A DNA stretch of 64,000 bases from VFZN01 sp963709325 (lineage in GTDB: Bacteria; Acidobacteriota; Vicinamibacteria; Vicinamibacterales; UBA2999), in the NCBI GenBank assembly GCA_963709325.1, contig CAVPVV010000001.1:620001-684000 (forward strand), written 5' to 3'. Under the pieces are notes generated by a model. The model saw only the letters and a program-made list of their open reading frames with translations. It made no database searches and was not told where the DNA came from. Position numbers and translations under genes: made by a program. How positions within the stretch are numbered: the stretch's first letter is position 1; every line of letters begins with the position of its first letter. This document shows positions 54,609 to 63,194 of this stretch, piece after piece.

Positions 54609-57600
54609 ATGGTGGCAGGTATTCGCGGGCGGCTCGCGTCCCTGATGGCGCTCGTGCTGTTGCTGGTCGCCGGGCCGGCGTATGCCCAGCAGACCGAATC
54701 ACGAATTCTCGGAAAGGTGCTCGATTCGAGCAAGGCCGCGCTGCCCGGCGTCACGGTGACCGTGCTATCGGTGGACACCGGCTCGAGCCGCGAGGCGATT
54801 ACCGACGCGGACGGCAGCTACACCGTCACGAACCTGCGCCCGGGCGCCTACGTCGTCAAGGCGGTGCTGTCCGGGTTCCAGGAGCAGCGCCGGGAAGTGG
54901 TGCTTGGCGTCGGGCAGATTGAAAGCGTCACGCTGGAACTTGGCGTTGCCGGCGTCTCGGAACAGGTCACGGTCAGCTCAGACGCGCCGGTGCTCGACAT
55001 CTCCTCGGCCAAAATTGGCGTCAACGTCTCGCCTGAGGAAGTGGAGAACCTGCCGGTCAACGGACGCAACTTCGCAAACCTGATGACCCTCGCCACCGGC
55101 GCGACCAGCGACGGCAACGGCGGCTGGGCATCGGTGCGATTCAACGGCAAGTCGAACCAGCAGAACTACCTGAACTACGACGGGGTCGACGGCACGTACG
55201 TCTGGGACGCGAGCCCGGGCTACCTCAACGCCACCGGTTCACAGTTCCGCCTGCAGACGTCGATGGAATCGGTCGCCGAGTTCCGCGTCAACTCCGGCCT
55301 GGCGCCCGCGGAAAGCGGTCTCGGCGCCGGCGGCAACATCACCGTCGTCAGCAAGAGCGGATCGAACAACTACCGCGGGGCACTCTTCGAGTACTTCCGC
55401 AACGACGCGCTCGATTCTGCCAGCAAGTACGACAACGTGAAGCAGCCGCTCGATCTGAACCAGTTCGGCGGTTCGGTCGGCGGCCCGCTCAAGCAGAACA
55501 GGACGTTCTTCTTCGTGAGCTACGAAGGGCTGCGCCAGAACACCGGGCTGACCTTCACTGAAGCCGTGCCGAGCGATGAGGCGCGGCGGCGCGTCCTGGC
55601 CGGAGAGCCGGTCGGCAGCGGTCAGGGCCAGAGCGGGTCCCGCACCCAGGCCGTCGCACCGCTGCTGAACGGGTTCCCTCAAGGCACCGTGGCCACCGAC
55701 AATCCGCTGGTCGGGCTGGCCACGATGAGCACGACCGCCGAGCAGCGCGAGGACAGTATGTCGCTGCGGGTCGATCACCGCTTCAACGACAAGCACTCGT
55801 TCTACGGCCGGTACCTGTTCAGTGACGGACGGGTGGACACGCCCGATCGCACGGTGACGCCCCGCCGCGTCCTGGCCAAGCAGCAGCCGCAGAACATCGT
55901 CGGTAACTTCCAGAGCATTGCCGGAAGCAACCTCGTTAACGAGGTCAAGGTCGGCGTGAACCTGCCGCAGACCAGCGCCAATGCGTTCGGTCCGGCCGGC
56001 TACGACCCGACCGGCGTTTCGCTGTCGGGTTCGTTCACCTCGTCCTCGATCGATGCGCGGGGCACGACGGGCATTGCCCGCAGCGGCCTTCTGATCCGCG
56101 CCACCAGCGCTTCGTCCACCACCGGATCGAACTTCGATCCCCGGTCGATCTCGTTCGCCGACGCCGCGACGCTCACCCGCGGCGCCCACACCTTCAAGGG
56201 CGGTTTCGAGTACCCGGAACATCGCGTCGAAGTTCCAGTTCCTCGGCAGCAATGAGCTCTCCTACAATTCCATCACCGACTTCATCGACAACCGGTTGAA
56301 CCAGTACGCGATCACTGCCGACTCGCCGTTCTTCGAGCCGCAGCAGTTCTACTTGATTGGCTTCCTTCAGGACTCCTGGCGCGCCGGCGACCGGCTGACG
56401 CTGGAGCTCGGCCTGCGCTACGACTACTACTCGGTCGTCAAAGAGGCCGAGGACCGCGCCAAGCCGTTCTTCATCGAGGAGAACGACTTCGGCAGCGTCA
56501 GCAACGGCTTCTACGACGCCGACAAGAACAACTTCTCGCCGCGCCTGTCGGCGGCCTACCAGCTGACGTCGAACACCGTGGTGCGCGCCGGGTTCGGGCT
56601 GTACTACGGCCCTGGCCAGTTCGAGGATCGCATCCAGCCGATCGAGAACTACATCGATCGCAGCCGCGTCCAGGCCTCGGACGTGGCCGCCAACACCCTG
56701 GCCTACCCGGTGGATCCGGCCACGATTCGCAACCTGCTGTCAATTCGCGGCTACACCCACAACTACCCGAACGAATACAACATGCAGTACGGGTTCAGCG
56801 TGTCGCAGGAACTGCCCGGCGCCATCAACCTGACGGTGGGATACACCGGCAGCAAGGGCTACGACATGTTTCTCCGCGGCGTCGGCAACGTGCTGGACCC
56901 GGTAAGCCGGATTCGCCCGGTTCCGAGCTACGGACAGATCGACTTCAAGACCGCGGGATGCCTGGACAGCGTGGAGATAGCCGGCACCTATCCGACAGCC
57001 GGCTGCGGCAGCGCCAAGTACGACGCCCTGCAGATCAGCGCTACGCGGCGGTTCCGTTCGGGCTTCACCGGCGGCTTCCAGTACCAGGTACTCGCGCAAC
57101 AAGGGCACGACGCAGGGCTCGAACGAGGCTGCGACCGCGCAGAACACGTTCGATTTCGGCAGCGAATACGGCACCAATCCGCAGGACATCCCGCACACGG
57201 TCAACGGCTCGGTGGTCTACCTGTTCCCTGGCCAGGGAATGTGGACCGGCGGCTGGCGGCTGGGCGGCATCCTGAACGCGCGGAGCGGAGTGCCGATCAA
57301 CGTGACCATCGCGCGTCCCGACAACATCACCGTCAATGGCGTGACGGTGACCAACATCCCCGGGGGCAACAGCCGCGGCACGCAGCGGCCGGACCTGGTT
57401 CCCGGCGTGGACCCGTACTTCGAGGACGGCGGTATCCGCTGGCTCAACCCGGCGGCCTTTGCCACGCCGCAGCCCGGCACCTTCGGTAACCTGCCCCGCA
57501 ACTTACTCCGCGGGCCGGCCTTCGCCCAACTCGACCTGATGGCGAGCAAGGACTTCCGCTTCGCGAAATCGCAGGGGCTGCAGTTCCGGGTGGAGATGTT

Positions 57601-57782
57601 CAACCTCCTCAATCACCTGAACTACGAAAACCCGGCGGCGACCCTGCCGAACGGGGCCCCGGGGGTGCCGTTCAGCGACGCCCAGGCCGGCACCTTCGGC
57701 TATATGCTCGGGCCCCTGAACCGGACGGTCGGGCTCGGGTACTGCCCGCCAGACCCAGATTTCGCTCCGATATCTGTTCTAG
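54609..57782 (+). pseudogene. TonB-dependent receptor with carboxypeptidase-regulatory domain (Oar-like), frame broken three times
   Basis: ATG 54609 follows GGAGGA; a signal peptide and a carboxypeptidase-regulatory-like domain (RILGKVLDSSKAALPGVTVTVL) start the protein. The plug follows (SPEEVENLPVNGRNFANLMTL; GGNITVVSKSGSNNYRG), then the barrel. The frame changes at 56213-56215, 57087-57088 and 57737-57739. Removing one C, one G and one G joins FEY to RNIASKFQFLGSN, FQYQ to YSRNKGTTQG, and VGLG to TARQTQISLRYLF with a stop at 57780-57782. The restored last residue is Phe, as expected for a barrel, and a perfect terminator follows at 57812. Reading on to 57889 would pass through that terminator. 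The restored length is about 1056 residues. Confidence 0.88.
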
Positions 57783-57811
57783 GCGGATCATTCGCGGCCG
57801 GAGGGCCCAGG

Positions 57812-57846
57812 CGCCCACGGCAAGCTGCCGTGGGCGTTATTCTTTT
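57812..57846 (+). terminator. Intrinsic terminator after the TonB receptor
   Basis: CGCCCACGGCA (57812-57822) and TGCCGTGGGCG (57826-57836) form a perfect 11-bp stem with a three-base loop, followed by TTATTCTTTTT. This is the strongest terminator in the window. It insulates the Pho-box promoter that starts 16 bases later. Confidence 0.92.
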
Positions 57847-57861
57847 TGAGGCCACGGACGG

Positions 57862-57890
57862 ATGTAACTGGGATGTAACAGAGCTGTGAC
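57862..57890 (+). promoter_or_regulatory. Pho box (three 7-mers, 11-bp period) upstream of DUF47-pit
   Basis: ATGTAAC-4-ATGTAAC-4-CTGTGAC, exact 11-bp period. It ends only 12 bases before the GTG at 57903. CAGAAT overlapping its end could be the -10, giving a transcript that begins at the start codon. Confidence 0.75.
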
Positions 57891-57902
57891 AGAATTCCGT
57901 CC

Positions 57903-58520
57903 GTGCGCTTCCGCCTGATACCGAGAGAAGAGAAGTTCTTCGACGACTTCACCGCGCTTGCCGACCGCATCGTCTCCGGCGCGACCCTGCTGGAGCGGAT
58001 GGTGGCCTCCGACCCTCCCAGCTGGGACATCGCGCTCCAGATCAAGCAGGTCGAGAACGAGTGCGACGCGCTCACCCACAACATCATTCAGCGCCTCAAT
58101 TCGACGTTCGTCACGCCGATCGACCGCGAGGACATCCACGCCCTCGCCAAGTCGCTGGACGACGTGATGGATGCGATCGATGCCGCGGCCGGGGTGCTGC
58201 GCCGCTATCGCATGGCGCAGGTGCGCTACGGCGCGCGCGAGCTCGCCTCGCTCACCTGGCAGGCAGCGATGCAGATGAAAGTGGCGGTAGAGGCGCTCGA
58301 TCGCCGGACCGGCGTCCACGAGCGCGCCGTGGAGGTGAACCGGCTCGAGAATTCGGCCGACGACGTGCACGATGAGGCGTTGCGCCGCCTGTTCGAGGAG
58401 GAGCGTGACGCGATCACGCTGATCAAGTGGAAGGAGGTCCTCGACCTGCTCGAAGAGGCCACCGACCGCTGCGAGGACGTCGCCAACGTGCTCGAGAGCG
58501 TGGTCGTCAAGCACGGGTAA
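57903..58520 (+). CDS. DUF47 family protein (PhoU-like, Pit accessory)
   Basis: The protein has 205 residues from a GTG. The start RFRLIPREEKFFDDFTALADRIVSGA matches the conserved beginning of the DUF47/TIGR00153 family, so the GTG is right even though it is close to the Pho box. The whole protein is a PhoU-like helical bundle with EXXXD-type metal positions (VNRLENSADDVHDEALRRLF; EEATDRCEDVANVLESVV). Family members are encoded with Pit transporters and are thought to regulate phosphate uptake. The pit gene follows after seven bases. Placement under a Pho box is opposite to the classical view of Pit as constitutive. Confidence 0.92.
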   Translation: MRFRLIPREEKFFDDFTALADRIVSGATLLERMVASDPPSWDIALQIKQVENECDALTHNIIQRLNSTFVTPIDREDIHALAKSLDDVMDAIDAAAGVLRRYRMAQVRYGARELASLTWQAAMQMKVAVEALDRRTGVHERAVEVNRLENSADDVHDEALRRLFEEERDAITLIKWKEVLDLLEEATDRCEDVANVLESVVVKHG

Positions 58521-58527
58521 TCGCGCC

Positions 58528-59523
58528 GTGGACTTCGCGCTCGTCGCCATCGTCATCCTCGTCGCGCTCGTTTTCGACTACATCAACGGCTTCCACGACG
58601 CGGCCAACTCCATCGCCACCGTGGTGTCGACCCGGGTCCTCAAGCCGGGGCAGGCAGTGATCTGGGCGGCATTCTTCAATTTCGCCGCTGCATTCATTTT
58701 CGGCACGGCCGTCGCGAAGACGATGGGCGCGGGCATGATCGACATTACGGCCGTCACGACGGCCGTAATTCTGGCCGGCCTCATCGGCGCGATCATCTGG
58801 GATCTGATTACCTGGTACTACGGACTCCCGACCAGCTCGTCGCACGCGCTGATCGGCGGCTATGCCGGCGCGGCAATCGTCAAGGCGGGAACCGGAGTGC
58901 TGATTCCGTCGGGCTGGACGAAGACGCTGATCTTCATCGTGCTGGCTCCGGGCATCGGCTTCGTGCTCGGGTTCGGCTTCATGGTCGTGATCCTGTGGCT
59001 CTTCCGCGGGTTCGCTCCCTCCCGCGTCGATCGCTGGTTTCGGCGGCTGCAGCTCGTATCAGCGGCGCTCTACAGTCTCGGTCACGGTGCGAACGATGCG
59101 CAGAAGACGATGGGGATCATGGCTGGCGCGCTCTACACCGGCGGGTTCATCCCCACGTTCGATATCCCGTTCTGGGTGGAGATCGTCGCTTACACGGCGA
59201 TCTCGCTCGGCACGCTCTCGGGAGGCTGGCGGATCATCCACACGATGGGATCGAAGATCACGCGATTGCAGCCGGTGGGCGGCTTCGCGGCCGAAGCGGC
59301 AGGCGCGGTGTCAATTTTTACCGCGACGTCCCTGGGCGTGCCGGTGTCCACGACGCACACCATCACCGGGGCCATTGTCGGGGTCGGCGCCACGCGCCGG
59401 CTCTCGGCAGTGAGGTGGGGCATTGCCGGCCAGATCGTCTGGGCCTGGATCCTGACGATTCCGGCGTCAGCACTGATTGCTGCAGCGACGTTCTACGTGC
59501 TGGCCTTTCTCGGCATGCCCTGA
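58528..59523 (+). CDS. pit: Low-affinity inorganic phosphate transporter (PiT family)
   Basis: The protein has 331 residues from a GTG, with about ten transmembrane segments. The duplicated PiT signatures are present: DYINGFHDAANSIATVVSTRVLKPGQA in the N-terminal half and SLGHGANDAQKTMGIM in the C-terminal half. Each is followed by a TSSSHALIGGYAGAAI or STTHTITGAIVGVGAT hairpin. Pit imports metal-phosphate with protons or sodium. It is co-transcribed with the DUF47 gene from a Pho-box promoter. It converges with phoR, whose stop codon is eight bases away. Confidence 0.95.
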   Translation: MDFALVAIVILVALVFDYINGFHDAANSIATVVSTRVLKPGQAVIWAAFFNFAAAFIFGTAVAKTMGAGMIDITAVTTAVILAGLIGAIIWDLITWYYGLPTSSSHALIGGYAGAAIVKAGTGVLIPSGWTKTLIFIVLAPGIGFVLGFGFMVVILWLFRGFAPSRVDRWFRRLQLVSAALYSLGHGANDAQKTMGIMAGALYTGGFIPTFDIPFWVEIVAYTAISLGTLSGGWRIIHTMGSKITRLQPVGGFAAEAAGAVSIFTATSLGVPVSTTHTITGAIVGVGATRRLSAVRWGIAGQIVWAWILTIPASALIAAATFYVLAFLGMP

Positions 59524-59530
59524 AGGAATC

Positions 59531-60805
59531 TCACTGCTCACTGCGAACCGGAAGCAGAACTCGAAACACAGCGCCTCCTTCGGCCCCGTTCGAAGCGACC
59601 ACCGTGCCGCCCATCACCTGCACCAGGTGCTTCACAATCGCCAGCCCCAGGCCGGTGCCTCCCGGGCGGGTGCGTGACTTGTCGACCCGGTAGAAGCGTT
59701 CGAACACCCGAACGAGGTCCTGCTCGGGAAGCCCGGGCCCGGAGTCGCTCACGGTGATTTCGTATTTGTCGCCGGCGATGCCGGCGTGCAGTGTGATCAG
59801 GCCGTCATCCGGCGTGTAGTTCACCGCGTTTTCGACCAGGTTCCGCAGCACGTCGTGCAGCTTTGCGGGATCGGCAATCAACACCCGCGCTTCGGGCGGC
59901 ACCGCGATCGAGACGAGCTGCCGTTTCTCGCGGATCATTCCTTCCAGGTCGGCCGCGACGCTCGTCGCCAGCGCCTGCACGTCGCACGGCGCGTACTCGG
60001 CGGTTTCTTGTCCCGCATCGAGCCGCGCCAGCCGCAGCAGATCCTTGACCAGCCGCTCCATGCGGGTGGCGTGACGATGGATGATGTCCAGGAACTTCTC
60101 GCGGGCGTCCTCGTCGTCGGGATCGTCGATGAGCGCTTCGGCGTAGCCCTTGATCGCCGTCAGCGGCGTGCGCAGCTCATGCGAGACATTGGCGACGAAG
60201 TCGCGGCGGATCTGATCGGCGGCCTTGAGATCGGTGATGTCGTGAAGGACCAGCACCGCGCCGCGCCCCTCGCTGACCACGACCGGCGCCACGCGCGCGA
60301 CCAGCGTCCGGCTGCGATCGAGCGGGAGATTGAGCTCGAGGGTTTCGGCGGCGTCGCCGCGCAACGTGCGGCCAATCTGGTCTGAGATGCCGGGGTGGCG
60401 CAGCACCTCGAGATATGGCCGCCCGGTCGCTTCGCGATCCAGTTTCAGCAGACGACGCGCCGCTTCGTTGACCAGCTGCAGCCGCCCCTGGCCGTCGACG
60501 ACGAGCACGCCTTCGACCATGCTCGAGAGAATCGCCGCCATCCGAGCCCGGTCGCGGGTCAGGTCGTTGACGCGGCGCCCCAACTCCTGCACCGCGCCGT
60601 CCATCGCCCGGCCGACTCGTCCCAGATCATCGTCGCCGTAGTCAGGCGTCGGCCGGCTGAGATCGCCCACCGAATAGCGGCGCGCCACCGACTCCATGGC
60701 TGCCGTCCGCAGTTCGCGGGCAGCCGCGCCACGTCCGCGCCATGCCGCCATGAGGGCGGCGGTGAGGACGGCCCCGGCCAACGCGGCGACGAGCAGGCTC
60801 AGCAC
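59531..60805 (-). CDS. phoR: PhoR-like sensor histidine kinase
   Basis: This predicts 424 residues from a GTG two bases after the phoB stop; the much longer open frame upstream overlaps phoB and is not used. One N-terminal transmembrane helix (SLLVAALAGAVLTAALMAAW) with almost no periplasmic loop is typical of PhoR. A PAS domain (about residues 95-190) follows, then HisKA with the phospho-acceptor in NVSHELRTPLTAIKGYAEAL. The ATPase domain has NLVENAVNY, SDSGPGLP, FERFYRVDKSRTRPGGTGLGLAIVKHL. The lack of a sensor loop fits sensing through Pst/PhoU. It pairs with the upstream phoB. Confidence 0.92.
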   Translation of the reverse strand: MLSLLVAALAGAVLTAALMAAWRGRGAAARELRTAAMESVARRYSVGDLSRPTPDYGDDDLGRVGRAMDGAVQELGRRVNDLTRDRARMAAILSSMVEGVLVVDGQGRLQLVNEAARRLLKLDREATGRPYLEVLRHPGISDQIGRTLRGDAAETLELNLPLDRSRTLVARVAPVVVSEGRGAVLVLHDITDLKAADQIRRDFVANVSHELRTPLTAIKGYAEALIDDPDDEDAREKFLDIIHRHATRMERLVKDLLRLARLDAGQETAEYAPCDVQALATSVAADLEGMIREKRQLVSIAVPPEARVLIADPAKLHDVLRNLVENAVNYTPDDGLITLHAGIAGDKYEITVSDSGPGLPEQDLVRVFERFYRVDKSRTRPGGTGLGLAIVKHLVQVMGGTVVASNGAEGGAVFRVLLPVRSEQ

Positions 60806-60807
60806 GG

Positions 60808-61512
60808 TCAGGAGGGTGGTGGCTCCACCAGTTTGTAGCCGAACTGCTTGACCGTGACGATGGCGTCGGTGAGGAACGGCAGCTTCTCGCGCAGCCGCCG
60901 CACGTGCACGTCCACCGTGCGGGTGCCGCCGGTGTACGAATATCCCCACACATCGGAAAGCAGCAGATCGCGCGAGAGTACCCGGCCGCGGTGCTCCATC
61001 AGGTACTGGAGCAGCAGGAACTCCTTGGCGGTGAGTCGCACTTCGTCGCCGTTCGTCTTCACCACATGGCGATCCACGTCGACCGACAGCGGGCCGTAGA
61101 GTATCCGACTCTCCGGAGTTGCCGTCCGCTGCGCACGGCGCAGGAGCGCGCGGATGCGGGCGATCACCTCGTTCGGGCTGAACGGCTTGGTGATGTAGTC
61201 GTCGGCGCCGAGCTCGAGCCCGACGATGCGATCGGACTCCTCGCCCTTGGCGGTGAGCATGATGATCGGGACCGCGGCCGTGCCGGGATCCGAGCGCAAC
61301 GCCCGGCACACCTGGAGGCCGTCCATGCCAGGCAGCATCACGTCCAGGAGGATCACCTCGAAGCCCGTGCGGCGGGCGAGCGGGACGACGTCGCGACCGG
61401 TCGTCACCAGCGTCGGTTCGAAGCCGGCCTTTTCCAGGTAGTGGGTGAGCAGCTGCCCGATGTCCGGATCGTCCTCGACCACGAGCGCCCGCTGGGTGGC
61501 GGCCGCGCTCAT
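60808..61512 (-). CDS. phoB: PhoB-type response regulator
   Basis: The protein has 234 residues from the ATG at 61512, which overlaps the stop of the upstream gene (ATGA). The receiver domain has ALVVEDDPDIGQLLTHYLEKAG, the Asp in EVILLDVMLPGMDG, IIMLTAKGEE and DDYITKPFS. The winged helix has LTAKEFLLLQYLMEHRGRVLSRDLLLSDVWGYSYTGGTRTVDVHVRRLREKL. The gene for its kinase follows after two bases. It is the best candidate for the protein that binds the four Pho boxes in this window. No Pho box precedes it; it appears to be expressed from the promoter of the upstream exported-kinase or BamA-like genes. Confidence 0.92.
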   Translation of the reverse strand: MSAAATQRALVVEDDPDIGQLLTHYLEKAGFEPTLVTTGRDVVPLARRTGFEVILLDVMLPGMDGLQVCRALRSDPGTAAVPIIMLTAKGEESDRIVGLELGADDYITKPFSPNEVIARIRALLRRAQRTATPESRILYGPLSVDVDRHVVKTNGDEVRLTAKEFLLLQYLMEHRGRVLSRDLLLSDVWGYSYTGGTRTVDVHVRRLREKLPFLTDAIVTVKQFGYKLVEPPPS

Positions 61513-63192
61513 TTCGTGACCCCGAGCGGCGCCGGCTCGGGACCGCGCCTCAGTCCGACCAGGGACCATCCGCCAGCCTCCTTGCGAAACCGCACGACGA
61601 CCGGCTCCGCCCACGCCGCATATGCCGAGGTGTGCGCCGACACCCGTGCTTCGACGAATGGCGCGCCAGCGGCTGCGGCCGGCAATCTGGCGGATCGCGT
61701 CTTCGTTGGTTCAGCGGTGCCCACTGGAGTGGCCTCGCCCGTATTGTTATCGAACCGCGCCCATTGCACCGAATAGGCTTCCGCCGGCGCCGCGCGCTTG
61801 GCGTCCACGGCGGCGTTGTTGAAGGTGAGCGTGCCGTCGCTGGCCAGCACGAAGTCGACCAGCGGGTTCACATGGGTGAGCCACGAAAGTCCCACCTTGT
61901 CGCGCCGCGCGACCAGGACCGACCGCACGTATGAACTGGCACGATCGTCCGAGTACTGCGCCGCGTCGACGGCCGCGCGGATCAGCTCGTCGGAAATGGC
62001 CATCACCCGGCGTGCCGCCCAGAACAGATCGTCGGGCTGCACCTGGTCGAAGGCGGCGTTTGGATATTCGGGTTTCCAGGCTTCGGGCTGGAAGAAAGTG
62101 GCTTCGAAGTTGCCGACCGACTTGATGTCGGGATACTTCACCTTGATCCACGGACGCACCCACAATCCGAGGGTCAGGGCGGTGACGATCGTGGGCCGCG
62201 CTTCCCACAGGTACTCGTTGCCGGCCCGGGGCTTCTGGGCGTAGATGCTCCCGCTGCCCAGCGTCGAGCCGAAGTCGATCACGTGATGCCAGACGATCCG
62301 GCGTCCGTCGCGATCGAGGATCGTGTCCAGCGAATTGATGCTGCGCGAGTCGTCGTGGTTCAGCCACGCGGCGAACACCCGCAGGCCGCGGAGTTCCCGG
62401 TGGTGCTCGTGCGGGTAGATATCGTTCGGATCGTCCGGACGCGTGCTGAAATATCTGAACGGACCAACCGGCGTGCCGGGCAAGGCGCGGCTCGCGATGA
62501 CGCGGTAGGTCCCGTCGTCGTTGCGCGCCGCCTGCATCAGCAGCCCATCCACGTCGTCCTCGGTGAGCGCGCGATGCCGCCCGCGCAGGTCGCGGATGGT
62601 CGACTTGGGATCGCGTTCGAGGTTGTCGCGGACCATCACCGCCAGGTGGTTTTCCGGCACGTGATAGCCAAGCGCCCAGAACAGCTTCGTCGCGACCATT
62701 TCGGCGCCGGTGGACATCTCCGGGTTCGATGGCGGATCGAACTTGATGAACCAGGTGGTCCCGCTGGTGTCGCGGATCGTGAAGCCGGGCGTCACGCCGT
62801 CGGTCTTCCCCGAGACGATCGTCCACTTGCCCGGCGCCGGACCATCGGTCGTATCGCTGCCCCGGCGCACCTCGTCGGCGGTGAGCGGGCGGGAACCGGC
62901 GCGGTTCGTGAACCAGCTCGAGTCCGGCACTTCGTCGATGGTGTTGACGTTCATCGCCCGCCGAGGGCCGCGATCGCCGGGCTTGAAGAACGTGTTCTCG
63001 ATGAAGTCGTAGGGATCGCTGATCGCCCACGCCGCCACCTTGGACGCGTCCTGCGTCTCCGGGTCCCGGGCGATCGGGTCGTCAGGGTAATAGACCGGCT
63101 GCTGGGCGCCGACGCCGCCGTTGGCTGCCAGCAGGATAGCGAGCGCGAGGGAGATCTCGAGGAGTCGACGCAGGGATCAGGCGCGGCATCAT
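61509..63192 (-). CDS. Predicted exported kinase-fold protein of unknown function
   Basis: The intact frame runs from the GTG at 63038 (509 residues), but coding continues upstream in this frame through a clear signal peptide (LRRLLEISLALAILLAANGGVGAQ). An ATG at 63192, three bases after the previous stop, joins it if one C of CCC at 63173-63175 is removed, so the N-terminus is probably split by a frame break. Counting from 63038, the core shows Lys99 in TTWFIKFDP, Glu113 in GAEMVATKL, HDDSRSIN at 228-235 (His228, Asp230, Asn235) and DFG at 255-257. That is the full K-E-HxDxxxxN-DFG set of the protein-kinase fold. The family is not one I can name. It sits between a BamA-like barrel and phoB. 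Confidence 0.72.
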
Positions 63193-63194
63193 CG

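Noticed and set aside
57783..57889. C-terminal extension of the TonB receptor in the naive frame
   Set aside because: It runs through a perfect terminator and into the Pho box. A one-base correction gives a barrel-type C-terminus ending in Phe at 57782.
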